A stretch of 64,000 nt of DNA from Pseudonocardia sp. CNS-004 (GTDB lineage Bacteria > Actinomycetota > Actinomycetes > Mycobacteriales > Pseudonocardiaceae), in NCBI GenBank assembly GCA_001942185.1, contig MKJV01000064.1, positions 86,773-150,772 of the forward strand, in the 5' to 3' direction. Below are positions 1 through 9,301 of the stretch, in pieces (within the stretch, counting starts at the first letter, position 1; the number at the start of each line of letters is the position of its first letter). The notes under the pieces were generated by a model. That model worked only from the letters and a program-made list of their open reading frames with translations. It did no database searches and was not told the origin of the DNA. The position numbers and the translations under genes are program-made.

Positions 1-77
1 CCGACCCCGCTGCCGACCCCGACGCCGGCCCCGGTCCGGACCCCGATCGCAGCCTGACCCCGCCACACGCGCACTGA
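1..77 (+). other. possible 3' end of a low-complexity CDS entering from the left
   Basis: The first bases read as a Pro/Thr or Asp/Pro-rich tail. Frame 1 is open to a TGA at 55-57 and frame 3 to a TGA at 75-77. Both could be the disordered end of a gene that starts outside the window. Nothing identifies the family, and short GC-rich DNA is often open by chance. Confidence 0.2.
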
Positions 78-80
78 GCC

Positions 81-169
81 CGCGACACGGGTGCACCCGT
101 GTCGCGACTCGCGTGCATCCAGGCCCCGACTCGCGGGGATGGGGCTCCGCCCCGTCGGCGAGTCGCGCT
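81..169. repeat. palindromic intergenic element, copy 1
   Basis: Positions 81-106 are a perfect 26-bp palindrome with arms CGCGACACGGGTG and CACCCGTGTCGCG. It runs into a larger dyad in which GACTCGC (128-134) faces GCGAGTC (158-164) around a GGGGCTCCGCCCC hairpin. The inner motif CCCCGACTCGCGG recurs at 14581-14593 in a second element of the same design. The element lies just beyond the 3' end of the phosphofructokinase gene and could act as a bidirectional terminator or be a dispersed palindromic repeat. Confidence 0.6.
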
Positions 170-200
170 CTCCGTGCACGTGAGTCGTGGTCTGGGTGCG

Positions 201-1226
201 TCAGCCGAAGAAGACCTCGGCCTCGGCGTAGAGGGCCGGGTCGACGACCTTGAGCTGCTTGGTGGCCTCCGACAGCGGGACGAGCTCGATGTCGGTGCCG
301 CGCAGCGCGGTCATCTGGCCCCATTTGCCCTCGTGCACGGCGTCGATCGCGTGGAGGCCGAACCGGGTGGCGAGCCAGCGGTCGCGGGCGGTGGGGGTGC
401 CGCCGCGCTGGACGTGGCCGAGCACCGTGGTGCGGGCCTCCTTGCCGGTGCGTTCCTCGATCTGGTGGGCCAGCCAGTCGCCGATGCCGCCGAGCCGGAC
501 GTGGCCGAACGCGTCCTTCGCGCCGCTCTGCAGCACCTCCTCGCCGTCCTTGGGCTTCGCGCCCTCGGAGACGACGATGATCGGCGCGTAGTCGAGCTGG
601 AACCGGGACTCCACCCACTGGCAGACCTGGGTGATGTCGAAGCGCACCTCGGGGATGAGGATCGCGTTGGCGCCGCCCGCCATGCCTGAGTGCAGCGCGA
701 TCCAGCCGGCGTGCCGGCCCATCACCTCGACGATCAGCGCCCGGTGGTGCGACTCGGCGGTGGTGTGCAGCCGGTCGATGGCATCGGTCGCGATGTTGAC
801 GGCGGTGTCGAAGCCGAAGGTGTAGTCGGTGCCGGACAGGTCGTTGTCGATCGTCTTGGGCACGCCGACGACGTTGACGCCCATCTCGTGCAGCTTGGTG
901 GCGACGCCGAGCGTGTCCTCGCCGCCGATCGCGATGAGGGCGTCGACGCCGAGGTTCTGCAGGTTGCGGCGGATCTTCTCGACACCGCCCTCCACGGCGA
1001 ACGGGTTGGTGCGTGACGATCCGAGGATCGTGCCGCCGCGCGGGAGCAGCCCGCGCACGGCGGGGATGTCAAGCGGCCGGGTGAGGGCTTCGAGCGGCCC
1101 GCGCCATCCGTCGCGGAAGCCGAGGAACGAGTACCCGTACTCCGGCACGCCCTTGCGGACGATCGCCCTGATGACCGCGTTGAGCCCGGGGCAGTCCCCG
1201 CCTCCGGTGAGCACGCCGACGCGCAT
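201..1226 (-). CDS. pfkA: 6-phosphofructokinase, probably PPi-dependent type
   Basis: Phosphorylates fructose 6-phosphate to fructose 1,6-bisphosphate in cytosolic glycolysis. The 341-aa protein begins MRVGVLTGGGDCPGLNA, and a GGAGAGG ribosome site lies about 9 bases upstream, so this ATG is preferred to the longer upstream reading. Family landmarks are GGGDCPGLN (8-16), GGEDT (101-105), PKTIDND (123-129) and MGRHAGW. Positions 104 and 124, numbered as in the E. coli enzyme, are Asp and Lys. ATP enzymes usually have Gly at both, whereas Asp/Lys is the pattern of PPi-dependent enzymes such as that of Amycolatopsis methanolica. The family call is secure; the phosphoryl donor is inferred. It is divergent from the FIST gene. 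Confidence 0.93.
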   Translation of the reverse strand: MRVGVLTGGGDCPGLNAVIRAIVRKGVPEYGYSFLGFRDGWRGPLEALTRPLDIPAVRGLLPRGGTILGSSRTNPFAVEGGVEKIRRNLQNLGVDALIAIGGEDTLGVATKLHEMGVNVVGVPKTIDNDLSGTDYTFGFDTAVNIATDAIDRLHTTAESHHRALIVEVMGRHAGWIALHSGMAGGANAILIPEVRFDITQVCQWVESRFQLDYAPIIVVSEGAKPKDGEEVLQSGAKDAFGHVRLGGIGDWLAHQIEERTGKEARTTVLGHVQRGGTPTARDRWLATRFGLHAIDAVHEGKWGQMTALRGTDIELVPLSEATKQLKVVDPALYAEAEVFFG

Positions 1227-1409
1227 GGGTCGTGACCTCTCCATCGATGCAGAAGGTGGCGAGTGCGTCACGCTAGCGGCATGCTCGCACCGGCGTGACG
1301 CCGCCCGTGCCCCGGCTGCTCCAATCGGCCCGCCATCATCGACAGTTCGCTCAGGTGGCGCATTGTGCGCGTGAGTAGCGTGTGGGGAAATCCTCGAACC
1401 GAGGTGATC

Positions 1410-2570
1410 ATGGGCGCGCAGCGGTGGCTCGGTGTCGGCCAGGCCGGAGGGAACGAGCCGGGAGCGGGGGCTCGGGCGGCCGACCGCGCGCTCGTGGGGC
1501 CCGACCCGAAGCTGATGATCGTGTTCTGTTCGGAGGGCTGTGATCCGCACGCGGTGCTCCGGCAGGTCAACGACCGGTCGGGTGGGGTGCCGTTGATCGG
1601 GTGTTCGACGCCGGGGGAGATCTCACCGATCGGTCCGTCGGAAGGGGGTGTCGTCGTCACCGCGTTGGGCGGCCACGGCTTCTCGATCGGCACGGCGGCG
1701 GCCGGCACCGCGTCACGCGATCTCCGGTCGGCCGGGGCGGCGGCGGCCGGGTGCCTGTCCGGCATCGAGGAGCGGCCGCACCGCGTGCTGCTGCTGCTGA
1801 CCGACGGCCTGGTGGGCGACCAGCGGGAGGTCCTGCGCGGCGTCTACCGCGTGCTGGGCGCCGGGGTGCCCCTCGTGGGCGGGTGCGTGGGGGGCCGGGG
1901 CACGGCGAGGAGCTTCCAGCTGCACGACGACCAGGTGCTGGCCGGTTCCGTCGTCGCTGCCGGGATCGGCTCCGACGGACCGCTGGGCATCGGGGTGCGT
2001 CACGGGTGGCGCCGGGTGGGCGAACCGATGCTCGTGACGGACAGCGGCGGCAACCGGGTCCACACGCTCGACGGGCGGCCCGCGCTCGACGTGTACCTGG
2101 ACCGGCTCGGCGCGTCCGAGGCGGTCCGCGCCAGCACGGAGGAGCTCGCCGCGCTCGCGCTCGTGCACCCGCTGGGTCTCGGTCGCCACGGCGGTGAGGA
2201 GGAGATCCGGCTCATCGCGGGCGGTGACTTCGCCGACCGCTCGCTGCTCTGCGTCGCCGAGGTGCCGCAGGCCGCGCTCGTCTGGCTCATGGAGGGCGAC
2301 GTCGACTCGCTCCGGTCGGCCGGCAGCGCCGCGTGCAACGACTCGCTCGAGGCCCTCGGGGGTGACCCGCCGCTCGGTGTTCTCGCGTTCGAGTGCGTCG
2401 GGCGGCGTCCGGTGCTCGGGGACGACGGGATCCGGACGGAGATCGGCGAGATCATGAAGTGTGCCGGTGGGGCGCCGGTCGCGGGCATCTACACACACGG
2501 GGAGATCGCCCGCAAGCGGGGGGTGACCGGCTTCCACAACCAGACCCTCGTCCTCTTGTCGGTCGCCTGA
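1410..2570 (+). CDS. FIST-domain sensory protein
   Basis: The 386-aa protein matches the FIST_N plus FIST_C layout. The N-terminal part carries LMIVFCSEG and VPLIGCSTPGE (about residues 35-75). The C-terminal part carries PVAGIYTHGEIARKRG and ends in NQTLVLLSVA. FIST proteins are thought to bind small ligands, possibly amino acids, and pass the signal to signalling partners. ATG 1410 is chosen because GAGG lies six bases upstream; GTG starts at 1365-1401 are in frame but lack a clear ribosome site. The stop is one base from the next gene's ATG, so the protein is probably made together with the histidine kinase that follows and serves as its input. Confidence 0.85.
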   Translation: MGAQRWLGVGQAGGNEPGAGARAADRALVGPDPKLMIVFCSEGCDPHAVLRQVNDRSGGVPLIGCSTPGEISPIGPSEGGVVVTALGGHGFSIGTAAAGTASRDLRSAGAAAAGCLSGIEERPHRVLLLLTDGLVGDQREVLRGVYRVLGAGVPLVGGCVGGRGTARSFQLHDDQVLAGSVVAAGIGSDGPLGIGVRHGWRRVGEPMLVTDSGGNRVHTLDGRPALDVYLDRLGASEAVRASTEELAALALVHPLGLGRHGGEEEIRLIAGGDFADRSLLCVAEVPQAALVWLMEGDVDSLRSAGSAACNDSLEALGGDPPLGVLAFECVGRRPVLGDDGIRTEIGEIMKCAGGAPVAGIYTHGEIARKRGVTGFHNQTLVLLSVA

Positions 2571-2571
2571 G

Positions 2572-4223
2572 ATGTCGATTCCCCTGGACTGGTCCGGCCA
2601 GAAGATCGCGGAGTTCCTCGCGGCGGTGTCGTCGTTCGCCACGGCACCCGCCGCGGCGGCCGGCGCGGTGGAGCGGGTGGCGGAGTCGCTCGACGCGGAG
2701 GTCGTGGCGATCGTGTCGCGCGGCACCGCGCTGGCCGTCATCGGCTACCCGGAGGGGGCCGTTCCCGTCGCGAGCTCGTCGCGGTGGCCACGGGCCGCCG
2801 CACGGAGCTCACCGTCCCCGGCTCGGGCAGCTGCCCGGCCACCGTGGTGCCGCTCGAGCACCCCGCGGGCTCCCACCTGGTCGTGGCGCGTTCTGGCCCG
2901 GACGCCCTGAGCGTCGACGAGGTCGGGCTCCTGCACGCGATGGCGCGGGTCAGCTCGATGACGCTGCGCATGCTCAGCCTCCTCGACGAGGAGCGCGCCC
3001 TGCGCACCGAGAGCCAGCGCCAGAGCGCCGAGAACGCACGCCTGCTCGCGACGCTGACCGAGCACCAGGAGTTGCTCGAACGGCTCGCGGTGGAGCAGGC
3101 CGCCCTGCGGCGCGTGGCGACGCTCGTGGCGAAGGGCGAGCGACCGGAGGTGATCTTCGCGCTGGTCGCGCAGGAGATCGCCCGGATCTCGAACGTCGAG
3201 CACGGGTTCGTGGTGCGCTTCGAGGACGACGCCACCCTGACGATCGTCGCGAAGAGCGGCAGTCCCGAGATGCCGATGCCGGTCGGTTCGCGGTGGCCGC
3301 TCGACGGTGACAGCGTCGCCGCGCGGGTGTACCGCACCGGCCGTCCGGCACACGTCGACGACTATCGCGACGTCACCGGGACCATCGCGGCGGCGATGCC
3401 GAGCGTGGCGTTCTCGAGCGTCGGCGCGCCGATCGTGATCGGCGAGCGCCTCTGGGGCGCCGCGACCGCGACCTCGGTGCCGCAGCCCGGGGCGTCCGCC
3501 GCCGACGCGGAGGGGCGGGTCGCCCAGTTCGCGGACCTGATCGCGATCGCGATCTCCAACGCGGACGCCCGTGCGCAGCTCACCGCGTCGAGGGCGCGCG
3601 TGGTGGCCGCAGCGGACGAGGCGCGGCGGCGGCTCGAACGGAACCTGCACGACGGGATCCAGCAGGGGCTCGTCTCACTGGCGCTCGGGTTGCGGGAGGC
3701 GGAGTCGATGGCGCCTGCCGATCCGCCCGAGCTGCCGGTGGTGATCTCGCGGCTCGTGGACGGGCTGAGCGGTGTGATGGACGAGCTGCGCGAGATCTCC
3801 CGCGGCCTGCACCCGGCGATGCTGTCCGAGGGCGGGCTGGAGTTCGCGCTGCGGTCCCTCGCCCGCCGATCCGCGGTGCCGGCCACGCTCACCGTGCGCT
3901 TCACCAGGAGGCTGCCGCAGCGGGTGGAGGTGCCGGCCTACTACGTCGTGTCCGAGGCGCTCACCAACGTCGTGAAGCACGCGCGGGCGTCCGGGGTGGA
4001 CATCGACGTCGACGCGACGAACGGGGTCGTGCGGGTGAGCGTGCGCGACGACGGTGTCGGCGGGGCGGACATCCGCCGGGGATCGGGGCTGATCGGTCTC
4101 GTCGACCGGGTGGAGGCGGCGGGCGGAGCGTTCACGATCAGCAGCCCGCCCGGGAAGGGCACCGCGGTGCTGGCCACGTTCGTCCTGGGTGATGAGGTGG
4201 GTGCCGACGTGGTCAGTCCGTGA
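2572..4223 (+). CDS. GAF-domain sensor histidine kinase, NarL type (apparent frameshift)
   Basis: A cytoplasmic kinase of about 550 aa. The order is an N-terminal region (about 1-150), a GAF domain (about 180-320), a HisKA_3 segment with RRRLERNLHDGIQQG around the phospho-acceptor His, and an HATPase_c domain with EALTNVVKHA (N box) and DDGVGG. No membrane segment is evident. The frame changes at about 2772: PEGAVPVA is in the first frame and ELVAVATGRR in the next. One missing base, probably GCGGAG read as GCGAG, restores a continuous protein. It starts one base after the FIST stop. No response regulator is adjacent. The 3' end overlaps the convergent clpP by 11 bp. Confidence 0.85.
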
Positions 4224-4881
4224 CGACGTGGTCCACGAGGCCGTAGGCCTGGGCCTCCGGGGCGGTGAACCAGCGGTCGCGATCGGAGTCGGCGGTGATC
4301 GTCTCGAACGTCTGGCCGGTGTGCCGGGCGGTGATCTCGGCGATCTCGACCTTCATCTGCGAGTAGACCCCGGCCCGGATCGCGATGTCGGTGGCCTGCC
4401 CGCCGATGCCGGCCGACGGCTGGTGCATGAGGATCCTGGCGTGCGGGAGCGCGTGGCGTTTCCCGGCGGCACCGGCCGTCAGCAGGAACTGGCCCATCGA
4501 CGCGGCGAACCCGACGGCCCACGTCGCGACGTCCGGGCGGATCAGGCGCATCGTGTCGTAGATCGCCATGCCCGCGGTGACCGAGCCACCGGGCGAGTTG
4601 ATGTACATGGTGATGTCGCGCTCCGGGTCCTGCGCGGCGAGCAGCAGGAGCTGCGCGCTGATCCGGTTGGCGATCTCGTCGTCGACCTCGCGGCCGAGGA
4701 AGATGATCCGTTCCTCGAGCAGCCGGTCCAGCACCGGGTCGGCGTCGGCCGGCGGGGCGGCGCTGTAGAGGATCGGCCCGCTCGGCGGGGCGAGCGGCGG
4801 CTGGGCCGGCGGGATCGGACGGTGGGGCGGCTCCGGCGGGTACGGGTGCCGCGGGTGGTGCACCGCGTTCTGGATCGGCAT
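4213..4881 (-). CDS. clpP: ATP-dependent Clp protease proteolytic subunit (orphan paralogue)
   Basis: Serine peptidase of family S14, forming the chambered ClpP ring that degrades proteins fed by an AAA+ unfoldase. Of 222 aa, Ser128 lies in GFAASMGQFLL, His153 in ILMHQPS and Asp198 in TADSDRDRWF, giving a complete triad. The first 45 residues are an unusual Pro- and His-rich extension, where family members normally have a short propeptide. The ATG has GAGGAG about 8 bases upstream. The gene stands alone, without clpX or a second clpP, so it is probably not the housekeeping pair. Confidence 0.9.
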   Translation of the reverse strand: MPIQNAVHHPRHPYPPEPPHRPIPPAQPPLAPPSGPILYSAAPPADADPVLDRLLEERIIFLGREVDDEIANRISAQLLLLAAQDPERDITMYINSPGGSVTAGMAIYDTMRLIRPDVATWAVGFAASMGQFLLTAGAAGKRHALPHARILMHQPSAGIGGQATDIAIRAGVYSQMKVEIAEITARHTGQTFETITADSDRDRWFTAPEAQAYGLVDHVVTD

Positions 4882-5091
4882 CGGGGGCTCCTCTCGGCTG
4901 CGCCCCGACGCTAGGCGGGGTGCCGGCCGCGAGGGTGGCGTGTTCGCTCTCGGCGGCGGTGTTCGCCGAGGGTGAGCAACACCTCGTCGACCTGGGAGGC
5001 CCGTTCACCTGTGCTCCACCTGGGGGCCATCGATCACTCGCCGGGACTGCCTAGGGTCGGCGCGTTTCCCGAACTCACCCAGGAGGATGAC
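4882..5091. promoter_or_regulatory. divergent promoter region, clpP / phoX-like
   Basis: About 210 bp separate the divergent starts. It holds the clpP ribosome site (GAGGAG on the minus strand) and AGGAGG at 5081-5086, which fixes the GTG start at 5092. No convincing -35/-10 pair or operator could be assigned by eye. Confidence 0.4.
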
Positions 5092-7188
5092 GTGGGCCAG
5101 CCGCGCCCGTCCGGCCGAATCGAGCTCCCGCTGCTGACGAAGAGCCACGGTGGCAGGCAGGGCCTCACCTGCCGGTACCGCTGCGCCAACGCGTGTGCCC
5201 ACGACGAGCCCAACACCTCGGACAACGAGTACTTCGGCGACATGCTCGCGCGCGCGGTCAGCCGCCGCGGCGTGCTGCGCGCCGGTGCCGTCCTGACCGT
5301 CGCGGCCGGCGCCACCACCGCCGTCGCGGCGTGCTCGCCCGGCGCCGAGAGCGAGGAGGCCGCGGCCGCTCCCGGTGGGCCGCACGGCCTCGACTTCGAG
5401 CCGGTGGCCCCCAACACCACCGACGCGATCACCGTGCCGCCCGGGTACGAGAGCAACGTCGTGATCAGGTGGGGCGACCCGGTGCTGCCCGGCGCCCCCG
5501 CGTTCGACTTCGACAACCAGACCGCCGAGGCGCAGGCGGCCCAGTTCGGCTACAACAACGACTTCTGCGGACTCCTGCCGCTGCGGGGTGGCGGCGAGCG
5601 GTACCTGATGTTCTCCAACCACGAGTACACGCTCGAGCCGCTGATGTTCCGCGGCTACGACGCCGCGAACCCCACCGAGGAGCAGTACCGCATCGGCCTG
5701 GCGGCACACGGCCTGACCGTGATCGTCGTGGAGCGCGACGCGGGCACCGGCCGGATGGCCCCGGTGCTGGACCCCCAGTACAACCGCCGCTTCACCGGCA
5801 GCACGGAGTTCGTGCTCGACGGGCCCGCCGCAGGCTCGGACTGGCTGCGCACGTCCGCCGACCCGACCGGAACCCGGGTGCTCGGCACGTTCAACAACTG
5901 CTCGGGCGGCGTCACACCGTGGGGCACGTTCCTGTCCGGCGAGGAGAACTTCAACGGGTACTTCGCGAACGCGGCAGCGGTCACCGAGCCGGTCGCGGCG
6001 GCCCGCCTCGCCCGCTACGGCGTGGAGGAGGCGGGCACCGAGCGGCTGTGGGAGCGGTTCGACAGCCGCTTCGACGTCACGCAGGAGCCCAACGAGGTCA
6101 ACCGGTTCGGCTGGGTCGTCGAGGTCGACCCGCACGACCCGGCGCTCCCGCCCGTGAAGCACACCGCGCTCGGCCGCCTCAAGCACGAGGGCGCCACGAT
6201 CCGGCTCACCGCCGACGGGCGCGCGGTCGCCTACATGGGCGACGACGAGCGGTTCGACTACGTCTACAAGTACGTCTCGGACGAGCCGATGATGGAGGGC
6301 GAGACCCGCGCGGCCCGTGAGCACAACCGCACCCTGCTCACCCGCGGCACGCTCTACGTCGCCCGGTTCAGCGGCTCCAGCCCCGCCGCGGAGATCGACG
6401 GCACCGGGCGCCTGCCCGTCGACGGCGCGTTCGACGGGAGCGGCGAGTGGATCCCGCTCGCCGCGGGCGACCGGTCCTTCGTCGACGGCATGACCGCCGC
6501 CGAGGTCTACGTCTTCACCCGCGAGGCCGCCGACAAGGCGGGCGCCACCAAGATGGACCGGCCCGAGGACGTCGAGGCCAACCCGCGCACCGGCAACGTC
6601 TACATCGCGCTCACCAACAACTCCGACCGCGGCAAGGCCGACGCCACCCGCACCACCGGCCCCGACGAGGCCAACCCGCGCGTGGACAACAAGCACGGCC
6701 ACGTCATCGAGCTGATCGAGCAGGGCGGCGACCCGACCGCCACGACGTTCGGCTGGTCGCTCCTCCTGGTGTGCGGCGACCCGAACGACCCGGGCACCTA
6801 CTTCGGCGGTTTCGACAAGACGCAGGTCAGCCCGATCACGTCACCGGACAACCTGGCCTTCGACCCCTACGGCAACCTCTGGATCTCCACCGACTCCGGG
6901 CTGGAGCTGAACATCAACGACGGCCTCTACGCCGTCTCCCTCGAAGGGGAGACCCGCGGGCGCACCACACTCTTCGCGAGCGTGCCCGCGGGCGCCGAGT
7001 GCTGCGGCCCGGTCGTCACGGAGAACTTCGTGCTGATCTCGCCGCAGCACCCGGGCGACCTGGACGAGGCGAGCCCCGACGCCCCGGGCAGCACGTGGCC
7101 CGACGGCCCGGGCAGCCAGCCCCGCCCGTCGGTGGTGAACATCTGGCGGACCGGGCGCGCCGGGCAGCCGGGGCGCATCGGCGCGTGA
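5092..7188 (+). CDS. PhoX-family (DUF839) phosphatase, Tat-exported lipoprotein
   Basis: Predicted secreted metal-dependent phosphatase or related beta-propeller protein of 698 aa. GTG 5092 is chosen because AGGAGG precedes it by five bases. A 60-residue leader with three cysteines (CRYRCANAC) and PNTSDNEYFGD comes before a twin-arginine signal SRRGVLRAGA. The hydrophobic stretch ends in VAAC, a plausible lipobox. Downstream family motifs include FNNCSGGVTPWGTFLSGEENF, VDPHDP, HEGATI and PDNLAFDPYGNLW. The leader before the twin arginine is typical of actinobacterial PhoX. PhoX enzymes hydrolyse phosphate esters with an Fe-Ca cofactor; activity here is inferred from family only. Confidence 0.88.
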   Translation: MGQPRPSGRIELPLLTKSHGGRQGLTCRYRCANACAHDEPNTSDNEYFGDMLARAVSRRGVLRAGAVLTVAAGATTAVAACSPGAESEEAAAAPGGPHGLDFEPVAPNTTDAITVPPGYESNVVIRWGDPVLPGAPAFDFDNQTAEAQAAQFGYNNDFCGLLPLRGGGERYLMFSNHEYTLEPLMFRGYDAANPTEEQYRIGLAAHGLTVIVVERDAGTGRMAPVLDPQYNRRFTGSTEFVLDGPAAGSDWLRTSADPTGTRVLGTFNNCSGGVTPWGTFLSGEENFNGYFANAAAVTEPVAAARLARYGVEEAGTERLWERFDSRFDVTQEPNEVNRFGWVVEVDPHDPALPPVKHTALGRLKHEGATIRLTADGRAVAYMGDDERFDYVYKYVSDEPMMEGETRAAREHNRTLLTRGTLYVARFSGSSPAAEIDGTGRLPVDGAFDGSGEWIPLAAGDRSFVDGMTAAEVYVFTREAADKAGATKMDRPEDVEANPRTGNVYIALTNNSDRGKADATRTTGPDEANPRVDNKHGHVIELIEQGGDPTATTFGWSLLLVCGDPNDPGTYFGGFDKTQVSPITSPDNLAFDPYGNLWISTDSGLELNINDGLYAVSLEGETRGRTTLFASVPAGAECCGPVVTENFVLISPQHPGDLDEASPDAPGSTWPDGPGSQPRPSVVNIWRTGRAGQPGRIGA

Positions 7189-7192
7189 GGCC

Positions 7193-7232
7193 GTGAGTGG
7201 ATACGGGTGCTGGAGCACTCGTATCCACTCAC
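7193..7232. terminator. bidirectional hairpin between convergent genes
   Basis: Arms GTGAGTGGATACG (7193-7205) and CGTATCCACTCAC (7220-7232) pair perfectly. The intervening GGTGCTGGAGCACT continues the stem almost to the tip, with one G-U pair, giving close to 19 bp. It sits between the PhoX stop and the end of the convergent 7248 gene. No U tract follows on either strand, as is usual in GC-rich actinomycetes. Confidence 0.75.
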
Positions 7233-7247
7233 GAGCCCCGAAGGGGC

Positions 7248-8004
7248 TCAGCCGCAGCGTTCCGGTGCAGGGGTGCCTTCGGCGCCGCCGCGTTCGAACG
7301 AGATGTGCACGTGGTCGTAGTGGTTCTCGGTGATCCCGCCGCGGTCGGCCATGCGTTCCCAGCCGTCGCCGTGGTTGACCCGCTGCTTCCAGATCACGTA
7401 GTCGACGCCGAGCTCGTCCTGGTTCTCCAGGGCGCACTCGGCGATCCGGTCGCCGCGCTCGCCGCGGGTCATGAGGTCGACCGCGAGCCCGCGGGGGTGT
7501 TCGGAGACGCGGCCTCGGCGGGCGACGCCGATCAGGTCCGGTTCGTCGTACAGGCATGACAGGAAGCGCGCGGCGTCCCGCACCCACGGCTTGACGGGGC
7601 CGAGGCCGCCGAGGTCGGCGGCGCAGCGGGCCGCGGCGCGGCGGTCCTCGAGCGCGCGGGCGGCCTCGTGCAGCCCGGCCGCCTTGACGAGGTCGGAGAC
7701 CTCGAGCCCGGGTGGCACCGGGTCACGGGTGGCCGTCACGGGGACGACGCTCGCGACCATCCGCACGTCGTCGACCTCCGCGGCGGCCGAGCGCACGTAC
7801 ACGTCGTCGCGACGGCCGGGGTCGTCGCCGGGCTGCTCAGGACCGGGACAGCCGCGACGAGTGCGCCACCGGTCGCGACGGCCGCGGCCGTCCCGTTGCG
7901 CACGATCGAATCCGGGTGGCGCGATGACGCGCCGGGTGGGGGGCCTGCGCACCGGTGGGCTGGGGGTGCGCGTTCCGGCCGCCGGGGGAGCGGTGCCGAG
8001 ACAC
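7248..8004 (-). CDS. secreted M15-like (ARB_07466 C-terminal type) domain protein, paralogue A (apparent frameshifts)
   Basis: About 252 aa once two bases are restored. The proposed order is GTG 8004 (VSRHRSP) preceded by GGAAGG at six bases, an export signal NGTAAAVATGGALVAAVPVL, a linker, then the domain with SEHPRGLAVDLM, VIWKQRVNHG and HYDHVHISF. The His/Asp/His pattern resembles Zn ligands of D-Ala-D-Ala carboxypeptidase-like M15 peptidases, so a cell-wall role is likely but unproven. Frame breaks are near 7985 (a C run) and near 7805. A GTG at 8092 in the signal-peptide frame is an alternative start. It is a tandem paralogue of 8141-8964. Confidence 0.75.
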
Positions 8005-8140
8005 GGTCTGCCTTCCGGACCGCGCGACCCGTGCGGGCTATCCGGCGAGCCACCCGCAGGGGAGCCGGATCGCGCCTCGGTCCGGCACGCACGATAGCGG
8101 ATCGGTCACGGAACGAGCATGTTCGCTCACCCTGCGTGTC

Positions 8141-8964
8141 TCAGCAGCCGCGCAAGGTGCCGCCGCCCTGGCCGCGGTCGAACGAGACGTGCACGTGGTC
8201 GAAGTGGTTGGCCGTGGCGCCGCCACGGTCCTCCATGCCCTTCCACCCGTTGCCGTGGTTGATGCGCTGCTCCCAGATCACGTACTTGACGCCCAGCGCT
8301 TCCTGGTTGGCCAGCACGCAGTCGGCGAGCCGGTCGCCGGTGGAGCGGTCGACCATGAAGTCGACGGCGAGGCCGCCGGGGTGGTCGGACGTTCCGGCCC
8401 GCCCGGCGACGCCGTGCATCGCGGGCTCGCCGAACGTGCACCCGAGCTGCACCGCGGCCGTGCGCACGTTCGACTTGACGGCGCCGAGCCCGGACGTGGG
8501 CAGGTCGCAGCTCACAGGACCGCGCGCAGCCTCTGCCGCTGCCTTCTCCGCCGCTGCCTTCTCGGCCGCGGCGGCCGCTTCAGCGGCGGCGGCCTGTTCG
8601 GCTGCCTGCGCGGCCTGCTGCTCCGCGATCTGGGCGGCCTTCACCAGCCCGGCGGCATCGGCGATCACCGGTTCGGCGTCGACCGGCTGGACGGCCGTCT
8701 CGAAGACGTCAGCCACCGGTTCCTCGTCCGTGCTCGCCTGGGCGACGGGCACGACCGCCGGGTCGGGACGCGTGTCCGGATCGGGTGCTGCGCCGCCGAC
8801 CAGCGAGAACGCACTGCCGGTTACGGCGACGGCTGCTGCGCCCCGCCGTAGCGGGGTCGGTACGGACTCAGCGCGCTCGCTCCCGCTCGTCGTCGGTGGC
8901 GGGGGACCACCGCGAGCGGGAGCTGGTGCGCGCCTCGGCCCCGGGGGGAGCGATGCCGAGCCAC
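8141..8964 (-). CDS. secreted M15-like (ARB_07466 C-terminal type) domain protein, paralogue B (apparent frameshift)
   Basis: About 274 aa when one base is restored in the C/G run at 8941-8948. The GTG start (VARHRSP) has GGAAGG six bases upstream, matching paralogue A. An export signal (TPLRRGAAAVAVTGSAF) is followed by an Ala/Glu-rich coiled-coil segment (about 125-165) and the conserved domain with TSDHPGGLAVDFM, VIWEQRINHG and HFDHVHVSF. The coiled coil is absent from paralogue A. The putative metal ligands (His, Asp, His-x-His) are intact. A peptidoglycan-related secreted function is inferred. Without the missing base there is no start codon in the signal-peptide frame. Confidence 0.75.
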
Positions 8965-9301
8965 GACCTGCCTTCCAGATCGACGGTCCGGTAAGGACGT
9001 CCGGCGTCGGGGGGCCGGCGGGTGGGGAGCCCGTGTCCTTTTCGTGACCGTGCCGTCATTGATCCGAGAAGGAACGTAAGCAACCTCGAAGATCGTCGCA
9101 CGTCAACGCACTGCCGGAACGGACGAGAGCACTCTCCCGAGCGACGAGTGGCGTTCCTTTTGCCCCGTTCGGGGGAGCTGGTGCCGGTGGTCGGTCGATG
9201 CCGTGCGACGTGGCACGCGCGCGGTCGTGGCGGCCGCACACCGACCGGATCCGGTGTCTGAGCGCAGTCGCCGGTGCCCGATCGACCCGGGCGGGTTCCG
9301 G
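8965..9301. other. intergenic region upstream of paralogue B
   Basis: About 340 bp, presumably holding the promoter and 5' leader of the minus-strand paralogue B gene. No gene was found, and no riboswitch consensus could be confirmed by eye. A short dyad ACACCG...CGGTGT at 9238-9257 could end transcription of the minus-strand gene at 9302. Confidence 0.3.

Noticed and set aside
5005..6702. 565-codon minus-strand frame opposite the PhoX gene
   Set aside because: Val/Gly/Ala-rich shadow without recognisable motifs; the plus strand encodes a well-supported PhoX protein with a ribosome site and Tat signal.
8965..9301. c-di-AMP (ydaO-type) riboswitch upstream of the M15-like paralogues
   Set aside because: Cell-wall hydrolase leaders in actinobacteria often have one, but I could not match the conserved stem sequences here.
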